Assembly: GCA_016617855.1 (NCBI GenBank) | Contig: JAECUM010006822.1 | Location: forward strand, 1 to 64,000 | Source of the DNA: Megalonaias nervosa | Lineage: Eukaryota; Mollusca; Bivalvia; Unionida; Unionidae | Length of the DNA: 64,000 nt | Reading direction: 5' to 3' | Shown: positions 19,255 through 32,200 of the stretch, one piece after another | Layout of the letters: the number at the start of each line of letters is the position of its first letter | Numbering within the stretch: position 1 is the stretch's first letter | Translations under genes and position numbers: made by a program | Notes under the pieces: generated by a model | What the model was told of the DNA's origin: nothing | Seen by the model: only the letters and a program-made list of their open reading frames with translations | The model's database searches: none

Positions 19255-22110
19255 TGTTTTTTGGACAGGCCCGATGGACAGCTGACTTAGAAGATGATAG
19301 GGGCCCTGGGTGTCAGGATATTGGTTATTTTTACCTCTGGATCAGAAAGAAAAGACTAATACCTTGATATAAATAAGAATAAAGCTAGAGGATGATGATC
19401 TTCACTATCAAATATATGGCAAAAGTGTGGTTATTTTTCATTGTTGCATGCCAGTGGTGATAATCTACATCATGCTTTTATTACCGATGAGGTAAATTCG
19501 TTGTTTCTCATGAACATGCATAAATCTGCAATCACCGTAAAGGTGAGGAAATTTGTTTACCCATTGTGATCTAGCATGACCTTTCATGCTGTTTGAATGA
19601 GTCAATCCAATTTCTCTTGCAAGCACAGTTAATTATTGATTGATGTGTAGAGAATGTTGCATTATGTTGTTGATGAAGTATTTTTTTTATGCAGTCTTGT
19701 GAAGAATGAGGAAATGTCAGCACAGGCAGTCACAGGTGATAAAAGGGTGAAGTGGATTTTTGCCCATACTTGTGATGATGGTTTTTCTTATGCACAAGTT
19801 ATAATAAACAAAATGGCCAATGCTAAACATCAGTGATGAAAGTTCCACTTGAAACTTTCTTATTAAGAATTCCATTTTAAACAGTATTGCTATCAATGCA
19901 TTTATCTTATGCAAGTAAAATTGCTATCACATTTTAAGTTACTGACTTAATGTCTGTTCTGGTCGGAGGTTGATTTGATTTGTCAGAGTACTTTCTAAGG
20001 ATTTTAAGAGCACTTAATGATTGGGAAAGAGAGTATTGGTGAAATGAAGTATTTTTTATGGTATATAACTTTGTTAAGTTCCTTCTCAACTGATAATGAT
20101 AGGAGTTTTGAAAATTTCTCTATCCACATGAATCAATGTTGAAATTATAAACAAATGTTGTCATAACATCACCATGGGCAGAAAAATCTGTTGCAAGGGA
20201 GCCCAGTATAGCTAAAAATAATGCAGGGCAAACATTATTTCCATTGTGAAAGTCTGGATGGGGAGCCAAAAAATAATTGGAAGAAAAAAACGATCATGTT
20301 GAAAATTATAATGGAATTTTGTATGTATGTTTTTCATTGGCAGACATTGGGTCCTTCAGTTGTCCCACTGAGTACCTACAGCAGGCTGCCTGAATTATCT
20401 GTATTTAATTCCATAGTTGGGTGTGTGTTCAGTGATTGCTGTTGGGGAAAGGACATACTAGTCTACATATGTCAGTTGTTCATTATCTGACTAAGTAATC
20501 ACAGTCCATACTAGCAACTACATAGAGAGAAGCCTTAAAGTAACTCTTTCATCTTCAGTTTAACACAGTGAATGCATATGACATAATATGTGCCTTTCAT
20601 TTTTTACATTGGTCTGTTGAAAAATAGGCACTCACTGTTGCACGTGTGACAATTGATTTTGTTCAGCTAACTTTAGTTAAAGCAATATGATATTTAAATA
20701 ATGAAACCAGTCACAGTTATTGTTGCATTGATTTATGGGTAATTGCTAAACAAAAATCCCACATGGAAAGTTTACATCTCCCTGACAGTTTTTGACAGAT
20801 TTAAAAGTGTCAGGTTAATGATGCCATGAACCATAATGATGTAAATTCTGGTCAGGGGCGGCTGGCTACTAATGAAGAACAAGACACCATCATAAAAATA
20901 AATTGTTAGATTATCTTTAATTTGCTAATCCCAAGTAAATGTATTTTTTTGTAAACTTGTGTGACACTTTCCATTAGGACTGATAGTGACTTACAAGTAT
21001 ATCTGCCAAGAGTTGGTGAAAACTGTTCATTACAGAAATTTTGGGGGTTAACCACAGTAACTTATTCGGCAGTCAGGAAAGCCTGCTGGGCAGCCAAGTT
21101 TTTGAAGCTGGTTGCACGGGAACAACTTAAGATTTTCAAAATGTTTCTATCACTGGATCACTGAGCAAGGTGTTCTGTTGACACTGTGAGTTTATGATTA
21201 AGCGTCAAAACAGCAGCCAGAATGATACTAAATGGGAAATTAGTAATAAATAAAAGACAGTAATTTACTTGCTAATGAAAGTTGTCTTGTGTATTTATAA
21301 TGCCATTGTTTGCAGTAAACAGTGTCCAGTGGAACATACTATGGCTGCCACCATACAAAATGAGATTCTTGTATTCTTGTGCAAGTGATGTACATATAAT
21401 TGCAGTTCAGGGGCTGCAGTAGGTTCTTAAATTAAGACTTTGTCACTAATAAACATACCAGATCTTTGTCCATAGCAGAAAACTTGAAATTGCAGGAGTA
21501 TTTACATATTTATAGTCAGTATGAGTCTTTAAAATTTTAAATCCATCTACCCAAAGTCTCTTCTCTCCTCAGTACTCAGATTCTGGGAAGTCTAGTGCAG
21601 TTAAGCACCACATTTGTCTTTCTTAACAACACTCAGCCATTTGCAAAAGGTAAGTTTCATTATTGAGCTCCTCAGGATTGGTGACCTTTGATGATTCCAA
21701 ATATGTCCTCTCATTTACTTTTGATACATATGTTTTGTGCTTGTCAAAAGGCCCATGTTTGTCTATAGATATTGGTTTTGTTTTCTTTTTTGAGTTTTAT
21801 GTGCATAAATTTGTTATCCTTATGTATTGTTGATGGTGCTGCCTTTTCCCATCTTTTATGGACATGTTATTTCATGGTTAGTAACTGATACCTAGTCAGG
21901 CCAACCCAGGTCAGTTGTCTCGGTGTGACCATGAGAATAGTACTTAGTACTTAGTGTCAAACACTATTTTATTAATATGTTCAGGCCATTTATTTTAATA
22001 CATTTTGATGCAGCAGCATGTACCATTCACAAATTCATTTAAAGCAATGTTAACTAACTAGTCAAGTAAATTATAAAATAAATCACTGTATAAATTAGTT
22101 TAGGGTAATG
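19255..22110. other. No gene recognised
   Basis: It begins with a shortened copy of the 145-bp repeat (about 19258-19325). The remainder has several short ORFs (19654-19836, 20221-20490, 20961-21164) with no family signal and no splice-supported coding pattern. Confidence 0.45.
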
Positions 22111-22119
22111 TATGGTCAG

Positions 22120-23065
22120 TATTCGAATGTCTGTGGTTTTGAACAACAGTTGGAGTCAGACAAGGATGTATACTGTCACCTACACTCTTCAACATTTTCC
22201 TGGAAAGTATCATGGAGGATGCCTTGCATGACCACAAGGGCACTGCCAGCATTGGAGGAAGAACAATCACCAACCTTTGCTGATGATGATATTGATAGTT
22301 TAGCAGGAGATGAAAAAAACTGGCTGACTTGGTTGAGCACCTCGACACAACCTCCACAGCATTTGGTATGGAGATTAGCGCTGAAAAAACAAATTGATGA
22401 CAAACAACACCAATGGCATCAGTGGAGATGTAAAGGTCAGAGGATAGAAGCTGGAAAGAGTCACAAGCTTCAAGTACTTGGGATCAATTATCACAGATGA
22501 GGGCTCCAAACCAGAACTACTTTGCAGGATTGCCCAGACAACAGCAGCAGTAGCAAGGTTGAGACCGATATGGAAAAATACCATCATTGCTTTTGGTTTC
22601 AAAATAAGGCTGATGTGCTCGATTGTCATTTCCATCTTTCTGTATGCTTGTGAAACATGGATGCTCAGATCAACAAAGAAGGATTCAAACCTTCGAAATG
22701 AGATGCTACCGCAAGATCTTGGGAATCTCATACACTGACCATGTAACCAACGAAGAAGTCCACAACAGGATCCAACGAGCCTCCTGACCACTGTAAAAAA
22801 AGTGCAAACTGAAGTGGTACGGTCATGCCTCAAGATCATCTGGACTGGCAAAAACAATCTTGCAAGGCACAGTGCAAGGGTGGAGAAGAAGAGGCAGACA
22901 GAAAAAGAGGTGGGAAGACAACATTAAGGAGTGGACAGGCATGGGATTTGGAGATTCCCAAAAGGCAGTAGAGAACAGGGAAAGATGGAGAGAATTGGTT
23001 GTAAAGTCAACTGTGGTGCCCCAACGACCTCTTAGGTTAAGGGATTGATGATAATGATGATGATG
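22120..23065 (+). mobile_element. 5'-truncated LINE, RT C-terminal half with TGATGA tail
   Basis: Reading across frames: SPTLFNIFLE-like (near 22180), FADD active site (22276-22287), GSIITDEGSKPELLCRIAQT (22478 on), IRLMCSIVISIFLYACETW, HVTNEE, LKWYGH, then GRQKKRWEDNIKEWTGMGFG and VVPQRPLRLRD-stop at 23046-23048. It ends in a short gatgatgatgatgatgg tract, as RTE-type and related LINEs do. At least four frame breaks make it dead. This RT type is common in corals, lancelets and molluscs. The clade is not certain. Confidence 0.8.
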
Positions 23066-23299
23066 ATGGTCGGTATGACTAATACCAGGCTGAATTTGTC
23101 AATATTTGGCGGTTTCACTTGCATGTGTCCAGGTATTCCCTGAGTCAATGCTGTTGAAGCACATAGTATTCATACAGTAGGATCTACTTTCTTATGAATT
23201 TATAACTAGAGCCTGAATGATGCTTAGAGCTGTAAGAGGAGAAAACTGTCTCAGTTACTTAGACAGCATATGTTTCTTTCTGAAGCTGAGGTTTTAATA

Positions 23300-23500
23300 T
23301 GATTTAACATCATGTTGACTCAGTAGTTAGTACGCTGAATGCTGTATCCAAAGGGTGCAGGATCCAGTCAAGATCAGGCAGAGCTGACTGCCATGGTGTG
23401 TTCTGGGGATGCCACTTAAACCTGAACTGCGTCTGCATGATATAACCATTCATGTGTTGATGTAGTCTTAATATATCAGTCATTCATTCCAGCACCACAG
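23300..23500 (+). mobile_element. Decayed tRNA-derived SINE, another family
   Basis: gactcagtagttagtacgct (A-box-like), then gggtgcaggatccagtcaag where a B box would be. The body ccacttaaacctgaactgcg and tgtagtcttaatatatcagt ends cattcattcc. This layout fits an old tRNA-derived SINE. Low certainty. Confidence 0.4.
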
Positions 23501-23504
23501 AAAT

Positions 23505-24090
23505 ACTGTTGACTTGATGGTGGGATGATGAAAATATATTTGATGGCTTACTTCCCCTTATTACTTTATTTTTTCAACTTCTTTGTTTCCATGCTTTAAT
23601 AATCTTTCATTTCTCTTGGATTCATTTTTTCACTTGCTGATCTGCAAAACGACAGTTAGGGTTAATTGCATTAACAGTTGAAGAAAAGGAGGTTGAAGTT
23701 ATTCTTGATGATATTTCTTTTTATATTTGTATTATATTTCTGTCCATAAGCATTGGTCAGTAATGTTTGACAATAATCAAAAAGTTGTCAAGGAAAGTTT
23801 GGTTTATTGATAGTGTTGTGTATTGTTAATTAAACAGTTGTTAATTGCTAACATGAGATTCTGTCCAAAAAATATATAATGCTGATGGCAAATACAAGTA
23901 ATTTTTTTCTCTGTATAATGAATGAGTCATGTATTCTTCATCTCAGTTATGCAATTATAAATAATCTATGTTGATCATGTCCCTCCATTTATTTTATGTT
24001 TTATACATTGTTGTTCTGAAATCTTCCATTGCCAAGAATTTACTGTAACAGACTGAGTGTCTTGAACAATACATATTCTGATTTCACTTT
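23505..24090. other. No feature seen
   Basis: AT-rich sequence without recognisable genes. Confidence 0.5.
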
Positions 24091-24101
24091 CTTGATGTTG
24101 A

Positions 24102-24351
24102 AGGGGCCCCAAGTGGCTGAGTGGTCTAAAGCACTCGCCATTATGGATCACTGCCATCTCACCTCTGTCTGCATGGGTTCAAGTCTCGGATTCGGCCAAT
24201 GTGGGTATGTGAGAAAGCTTGCCAGTAGCTTCTCATGGGTTGGTGGTTCATTCTGTGGTTTTACCAGGTTCTTTCTCCACCATTTATACTGGCCACCATG
24301 TATAGCCTATCTAGTGCTGACAAATGGTGTTAAACCCTACAAGAACAACAA
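24102..24351 (+). mobile_element. tRNA-derived SINE, family 1, with perfect TSD
   Basis: Same architecture as 16055-16312: tRNA head (tggctgagtggtctaaagca; gggttcaagtctc), central part, tail tagtgctgacaaatggtgtt, and an AAC-rich end. The 11-base duplication CTTGATGTTGA flanks it at 24091-24101 and 24352-24362. Confidence 0.92.
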
Positions 24352-24850
24352 CTTGATGTTGATTGGTTATATTAAAGCTGCAGTTGAAGATTCACTCATG
24401 CAGCTCAAATTGGTGAGTGAAAATTTCCAGTGGTCAGCTGAATTTTCCAATCATTGACCTGACTGAGTGCTTGTTGATTCAGAGCTGACCAGAGATTCTC
24501 TTTGAAGAAAAGGATGGTCTGTCAAGAACATTCTGATTCAGAATTGATCAGCGTTTCACTATTTTGAGAAGATCAGTGTTAAGAATAGTACTGACTTTGT
24601 TAATTAAAATACATCTATTCAACAAGAAGTTTGTTTTTCATTTATTTTCAGTTATGCTCATACAAGCACTTTGTCCTGACTATTCAACATTAATAAATAC
24701 TTATCAGCAGGAGAGAAGACTGGTCTCAGTTGTAATGACTTACAACTGATTTTAGAAGGGCTATATCATAAGGTGCAGAAGTTAACCCTTCATGCATTCA
24801 GATTTCGGTGATGAACATCATCAATTGTATATTTTATAATATCTCGTTGA

Positions 24851-25107
24851 GGTGTCCCAGGTGACTGAGTGGTCTAAAGCACTCACCTTTACAGATCACT
24901 GCTGTTTCACATCAGTCCTTGTGGGTTCAAGTCTTGGGCTCAGCCATTGTGGCTACATGAAAAAGCTTTCCAGTAGCTTCCAGTGGGTTGGTGGTTCTTC
25001 CTGGGATTATCCTGGTTTCTTCCTCCATCAGTTATATTGGCTGCCTCGTATAGCCTATCAATTGTACTAAAAGGCAGTGTTAAACCCACAACAACAACAA
25101 CAACAAC
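24851..25107 (+). mobile_element. tRNA-derived SINE, family 1, older copy
   Basis: Head gtgactgagtggtctaaagc and B box gggttcaagtctt, tail aggcagtgttaaacccacaa, then (CAA)n. The flanks aatatctcgttga and aataccacgatga match at 10 of 13 bases, so the target duplication has decayed. Confidence 0.85.
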
Positions 25108-25120
25108 AATACCACGATGA

Positions 25121-25452
25121 ATAAGACTTTATTCTGGGCAAGTGAACGTTTTTAATACTTGCTTTACTGGGTGAATGTATATATAGAGATCTTTCAGCAA
25201 ATGGAAAGGGATAAAACTTTTGTTCATAGTTATTAATTCCTTTTTTTTCAATATTTACAGATAAGAGAGTTAGGCATGTTCTTTTTATGAAAATAAAAAA
25301 AGTGTCAATATGTTGCAGGTTCAAGAAACATAATGTTTTGTAAATCATTGCCTGCTTTTATTATTAGGTACAGGGTTTTTGAAGCATTTTAACCATTCAA
25401 AAATACTTGTTGTTTGAAGAAAAAACACAAAATTAAATTATCTACATTAGCT

Positions 25453-25456
<4 letters not shown>
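25121..25456. other. No feature seen
   Basis: Sequence upstream of the first coding exon. Any promoter or 5' UTR exon of the ARM-TIR gene could be here or further left, but none is recognisable. Confidence 0.4.

Positions 25457-25519
<63 letters not shown>
25457..25519. repeat. (TA)n microsatellite 120 bases before the coding start
   Basis: About 31 TA units directly upstream of the first coding exon of the ARM-TIR-SAM gene. Confidence 0.97.
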
Positions 25520-25523
<4 letters not shown>

Positions 25524-25597
25524 AGGACAAAAGTTGGAGTGCTAAGAATGAAACCATTCACCTTAATACATTCGTAATTCAGATATCTTATTTACAG

Positions 25598-26272
25598 ATA
25601 AAATTTTGACCTTAAGTAAATGACGTGGTTACCATTATTGCTATGGGTAGCTCTTCATCAGTAGAGGTACATCCTAAAGCAACAAGCTCAAATTCTGCAC
25701 CACAGAAAACCGTAGTACCAGCCAGTATGGAGAATGAGAAAAAGTCACAACCTGATAAGAAGGAAGAGAGTGTTGATGGAGAAAAGGTATTAACAGAAGA
25801 GGAAATTAAAATCAGGAAAGAGAACATATTTAAAGCTCTGAATGAAACAATTGATACAGTCAAACAGATTCCAGGTTTACGAACAGAGGATGGGAGCTGG
25901 AATGGAGATTTATTGAAGTGTCTTAGGATTTTCTCAGCATCATATTTTTCCATTAAGAATATAGGCCCTTTGCCATATGATGTCATTCAGAAATATCGAC
26001 GTGAGGCTGGGCAGCGGCTTTCAGAGTCAAAATCTACTAGTGTTCTGTGTAAAGTGATAATGGATGGTTGGAAGAGGGGCTACAGAAATGAAGAGGGAAA
26101 AACAGATGCTCACCAATTAGAAGGAATATCAAAATCTTTGCTTACTTTACTGAATTATTCTGACTGTGCTCCTGAAGTCACATATGACATTGCAGGGGAG
26201 TCAGATTTTCTGGAGACCATAAAAGGAATTCTGTCAACAATTCTTCCTGCACATATGCAAGGAGAGGCAAAG
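25598..26272 (+). CDS. Exon 1: 5' UTR end and residues 1-210
   Basis: A cttatttacag acceptor ends at 25597, so the 5' UTR is probably spliced from an upstream exon not recognised here. Coding starts at the ATG at 25643; a GTG at 25625 in the same frame is not needed. The exon ends GCA AAG before GTAACT, phase 0. It encodes the MGSSSS motif, a Ser/Lys/Glu-rich linker and a long helical segment (EEEIKIRKENIFKALNETID and beyond) typical of the N-terminal region of ARM-TIR proteins. Confidence 0.85.
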
Positions 26273-29200
26273 GTAACTTGTCAGTTGTATATTATTAGAA
26301 AATTCTCGGTATATTTTGCTGGTAAAATACAAATTTAACTTGCATCTTGTTTCTGCAGCTACATAATTGTGATATGAAAACTTGTCTACTTTTTGGAAAC
26401 AGTCCCCTCATCCAAGCGTTTGTGAAGGATATGGGCATTATTTGAGTAAAGCAAAAGTCTGAGCATTTGTACAATGCATGTTATTCTCTCACATGCATCA
26501 TGTCAGTTTGCAACCTTGCTCTTTTCTCCCATGTAGTTATCAACAAGACTTTTCTTTATACTGATATGAAAATGACGTGTTTAGATAGAAATCTTGGAAT
26601 ATTAGTAGGTAATAACTGCAATGATCTCATCATATAAATTATATTTCAAAGAAACAAACTCTTATCTTTGGCTCCTAAAGAAAGTCAGGGTCTTCTTTCC
26701 ATTACATTACGGAGTTGCTTTTTACAAAAGTTACATTCAACGGCTTCTTGACTACTGTAATATAATTTGGGGGAACACAACTGCTACAAATATGAAAAAA
26801 ACTTTCAGACTCCAGGACAGGGCATGTAAAATACCGTAATTCTTGATCAGCAAACAGAAAATGTTCAAACTGCAATGCTAACATTCAAAGTATTACCAAT
26901 ATATGAAAGAATATTTTGAGAAAGGCCAAAGTAATGTACAAGGGTGTTTAGGAAATCTGACCCCAATTACCTAAACTCCATTTTCCAGGAAAGAGAATCT
27001 ACTGGCACCCCAAAATCTAGATCAATAAATGGGCAAAATTTGAAATGACCCATGCCCTAAAAGTAACTATTCCTTAATAGCTTTCAATTTTCAGGTGTGT
27101 TTGGTTTTGAATAACATTCTACATGATATTAAATCAGCTCTATGCACCTCTTTCCTCCACAATAGGTGTATTAGATGGATGAACTCATTAAAAGAATGCT
27201 TACTTATTAAAGTACATGTTACACCAACCATCTCCTGTGCTTAAGTTTCATTTCTGCAGCAATGTAGCATTTATGTAAATAGTTGTTTATCTACTATGTA
27301 GTGTGTATTTGCTTGTGTGTTCAATGGCCTGAGTAGATTTCTGAATATAGTTTGCCCCGGTAATATAATGCAAGAACATATGCATTACACCCAGCTTTTC
27401 ATCATCATAATGAATCGGCTTTGTCTTGAAGTTTTCAAAAAATCGGAAAATCTGAACAATACTTTGCTGTACAATTCGTATTACATAAATTCAAAGATAT
27501 TAAAGTCTGTTCTGAAGGAGCTGTGGATAATGAAATGAGAGCAACTAGTTTCATTATTAATAACCTCAAAAAGATATAGTTTTCAAAGGAAAAAGGGTAC
27601 ACAATTGTCAGTTTATCATGGATTTGGTGGACTTTTGTTGTACAACCCCATCAAGTATCTACTAATAAATTCCAGTCCAAATGAACTTCTGAACACAATA
27701 ATAATACAAATGATTCTGCTAGATCTTAAAGCATGAATGACTAATTTTCAAATAAACAAGATTTATATTTTAGACAAAAAAAAAAGAGACCCCAGCTAAC
27801 GGTCAAAAGTACAGTGTTCTAAAAGATCTTAGTTACATATGTAATTAGAAAGTCCATCACCAAAATCACAATAAAACATATAACAATCATCATGTAGTCT
27901 AGCTATAAAAAATTAAAATGTCCTTGACTTAGCTTAAGATAATGATCCTCACTCTGAGAAAAAGAATTTTTTTTTTTTTACCAAAACTGTCACTCATTTT
28001 GGATAAGGTCAGCCACTAGATACAATGTTTCATTACCCACAGCCAGGCCCGGCCCTAGGATGTACAGGGCCCAAGGCAGCATGTGGGGCCCCAAGCAAAA
28101 AAATTGCATTGCAGAGAAGCGCTGGCCCCAAGGCGGTTGCCTCGTTCACCTTGTCCTAGGGCTGGGCTTGCCCACAGCATATAATGAAAAGAACCCCAAA
28201 AAACCAACTAACAAATGATGCAAATTAAATATATATAACAATTGTGAAACCTAAGGATATTGGTGTTTCAATCATAATCCATGCAGGTTGTGAACAAATA
28301 GGACTGTCACCATCCACACTGAATGAGTCACCAATATAGTAGGAACACCTAATGCACTGTTGTCTGAACTATGTACAAATAAGTTTAAGGGTCTTGATGA
28401 ACACTCTTGGAGCAGAGGAAATCCCAAGGGGTAAACAAGAAAATTGAAAAATTTGCCTATTCTAGATAAACTTTAGAAATTTCTTGACTGCTCCAGTAGC
28501 CTAGTGGTTGGAGCATCCGCCTCAGATGCGGGAGGACGTGGGTTCGAACCCTGGCAAAGTCATACCAAAGACTTATAAAAATGGTACTGACAGCTGCCTC
28601 GCTAGGCACTCAGCATTAAGAGGTTAGTATTGAGAATGGCCGGCCTGGTGTCTGGATAATGTGACTGGGTGGGACATGATGCTGCATGTCTGTGGCATGA
28701 TGCCTTAGAGTGCCACACTGCAGACATCTTAGCAATATGATTGAAAATTTTTTAAAGCTATGTTTAAAAAAAGTCCAAATCTAAATCCAAATCAGAAATT
28801 TATTATCAGTATGTATTGGAATACATGTACTAATTTAAGCATCCATCATATCAATGGAAGTGAAGAAATCATTTTCCTGGATGAGTGATATGTCATGAGT
28901 TATATGTCATCCAGCAAAATGATTTCTTCAGTTCCATTGATGTGAAGGATACTTACTACTTCAAATGTTTCCTGCTTGAAATATTCATAATGAACAAATT
29001 AATATAGATGTTTGAGGTTGATTATAGGGTAAAAATTCTCATTGTAATCTGATAATGGCTGGTATATGAGATTATATTCAGCGTGAAATGATACCCTCTA
29101 CTGCATACATATCTATATGATTCACAATACACAGAATATGAAACATGTATGATACATTACTGATACATATTCATGTATCAATTTGTTGGTGGTTTCATCT

Positions 29201-32200
29201 TGATAACATCTGCCATTGGTAGGGTGGTGCTGCTTTGACAGATTGGTTGTACTTCTAGTATGCAGATTACAGACATAGATTCATCATCTGTTCATATGCC
29301 ATTCTCATCCTTGACAAGGTAAAGGAAGAAAATATAATACTTCCAAACATATTTCTTGTTGTCAGTGATTTTAATTCAGCCTTTTAGACCATTTCAGGCT
29401 CCTCCAATTGATCAGATGAAGGACCCATCTTGGTCACTACAACATTTGTTTTGTACTACATGAATGTTTTAAAAATGTCTTATTACCAATTTCATGTCTT
29501 CACTTAAAGCTGTAAGGCATTATGGTGTTATCTTCAAACAAAAAATATACAGTGGATTCAAAAGATGGGGACAGAGTTGGAGGTAATGTTTCAACACTCC
29601 ATGGCATTATCTTGAGCCATTTTCTGGATAAGGCCTTAATTTGTGTTGAAATTACAGCCATGCTCAAACTCTTAAATCTGACCACCCATTAATAACCCAG
29701 ATATTACAGAAATATGATGTTCTCATATACAGTGTAATCTTTAAAAAGTATTCTGTAATGTTGGGTACATAATCATATTGGCATAAACGGTAATGAAGAA
29801 CAGAAGAAGCAGCCAAAGCTACCCTGTATTCACTCATCTATGAATGGAAGATTATTCATTACACTTGGCAATATGTGTCTAATGGAAATGCCACATGCAA
29901 ACATAAGAACATAAAACCCACTATTGGAAAGTGGCATTCCTCTTACAGAACAAACTGAAGTGGTATTGTGATGATTGCATTTTGGACATACATACCAGGA
30001 TCAGGAATAGGTCCTATTGTTTGTACCTCAACTAGCGTACATATCATCAGTGGAACACATTCTTGTCAAGTGTGTCAATTTCCATCATATGAGACAGAAG
30101 TATTTTGATGTGAATTGTATTAGAAACTACATAATGATGTACCACCAGACAAAATCTCTTTTTGGGGAATGCGGTTAATAGAAAGCTTTGACAAGGTGTT
30201 TTAAGGATTTTTTTTATATTTGTTACTTTTATATTTTACTTTCTATACATTTTACAGTATCTTGACATATTTACATTCTCTATTTAATATTGTTCTATCT
30301 TATGTTTATATTTATTTGGAGGGGTTTATTATCATGAATGTTTATAGACAGTCTTTCAGTAAACCTAGAGCTTCTTCTGGAACTTCTTCTGCCGATTAGG
30401 CCTCACATTTTAGTCCAAGCCGTATGAATGAAACTTTTTATATACATACTGGAAAGTTAACTAAGAATGATGGTGGAAATCTTTCCCAGAAGTGAGTCCG
30501 ACTGGAAGTGTAACCTGTCTGTGGAGTTTAAAGGCCGTCTTTCATAGTTTGGTTAATATTTTTTTGCAAGTCTGATCTTAAATTTTACATGTGGAGCTAT
30601 GTATTCTTAATTTATTTATTATTTCAGAGCAACAATTCATTTGTTTTAATTTTATGAACATAGAAGGTTTGAATGAGCTGAAAATGAGAACTTCAATCTT
30701 TTCAGCCGGATGATGAGAATGTCATGAAATGGTGTTTATCCATATATCACAATACTTCCATGGTGGACCAAAACATTCCCCGCCTACGCAGTCTTGAAAT
30801 TGTGCCTGTTTTCAATTCTTTTCTTGATGCTAAGAAAGAAATTTACCGTTTGTCAGCATTGTCAACTCTTGCAAACATCATTGATGAGAAAGAGAGTGCG
30901 ATTCTGCAAGACAAGCCTGATGTTGTCGCATTTTTGTTGAAAACACTGGGATTGGCGGTTAAAGACCCTCATCACAGGAATTTGGGGTGGTCGGCACAAG
31001 AATGTGCAATGAGTAAGTTACATTTTAGTTATTGTTTAAAATGCCTACTACTCATGTGATTATTCCAGGTTGCCACCTAGATACATTTTGAGAAAAGCAG
31101 GGTTGGTCTTATAAATAAAAAAAATCAAGCCTTCAGAAATCAGAATTTGCTGAAATTTCTTAAAGTAGGAGATAGGCTTATTTTTGTGTTTGGGCTGATT
31201 ATAAGATGTCAGTAGTACTTTTATAGTTTACAGTTTCTTAGTGGATACTTATATTGTAACAATAAGTTGTCAAGTGCTAAGTTGACTATGGACACCCCAG
31301 TCTGGTGATAGTAGGGTCAACCACAATGTTATGTTCCTGGGGAAAATGCCTAAGAGTCCATTTCAAACTTGGCCTTCTTAAGTAGGCATATGACAAGTTA
31401 CATCGTAAATGCACTGACTGTAGACAAAGTGTTCAAGACAAAAGTGCAGACATTTTTAAAAAATATTTTTCTGGTATAACATTTTATTAAAATTACTCCC
31501 TATATGTGGATAGATGCAGGTCAGAAAAAATGCAGACATTTATATGGCCTTTATTTTCCAGCTGTGCGCTGCCTGGCCAGAAATGATGCAAACAAGAAAC
31601 TTCTTGTTCAGAAGGGTTGTCTGCCTCACCTAGTTGAACTTGCCAAAAGTGGAAATGTGGAAGAGCAAAGAGGTAACATCCATTGGTCTGTAATGATTCT
31701 AGCAGTTACAGCATATCCTTATTGTCTGTGTACTTTAGCATGAAGAACAGTATATTGTGATTCTATTCATCTGTCCATTACCTCATCTCCTAAATTTTTT
31801 GTGGAAATTCATAAAATGTAGCTATTTTGTTGATTTAATAGCTATATGATGAAGGATATAATTTTTTTCTGTCTTCCCCTCGATTGGGGTTAAAGTTAGA
31901 TGTACAGTATATCAAATTCAGTGACATTTATGAATATTTTTGGCCTTTGCTATACTTATATCCTCACATATAAGTTGAATCCAACTGCATTGACCCAGAT
32001 TTGATGTTGCATAGTGTGCTAACAATCTGGGTCTACACAGGTTGTCACTTGTCATTAGTAAACAAATAATATAGACCATGATCTGCCAGCACATTATGCA
32101 GTAGCAGATCGGGGTCTATGTTGTTTGCACATGTACCAGACTTGTATGCGAATATTTACAGTACTGTCATAGTTGGAAGTCAGTTTGCTTAAGAAATAAT

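Noticed and set aside
31504..31743. 79-codon ORF taken as a whole
   Set aside because: Only 31562-31672 is exon 3. The parts before the acceptor and after the donor are intron and lack similarity.
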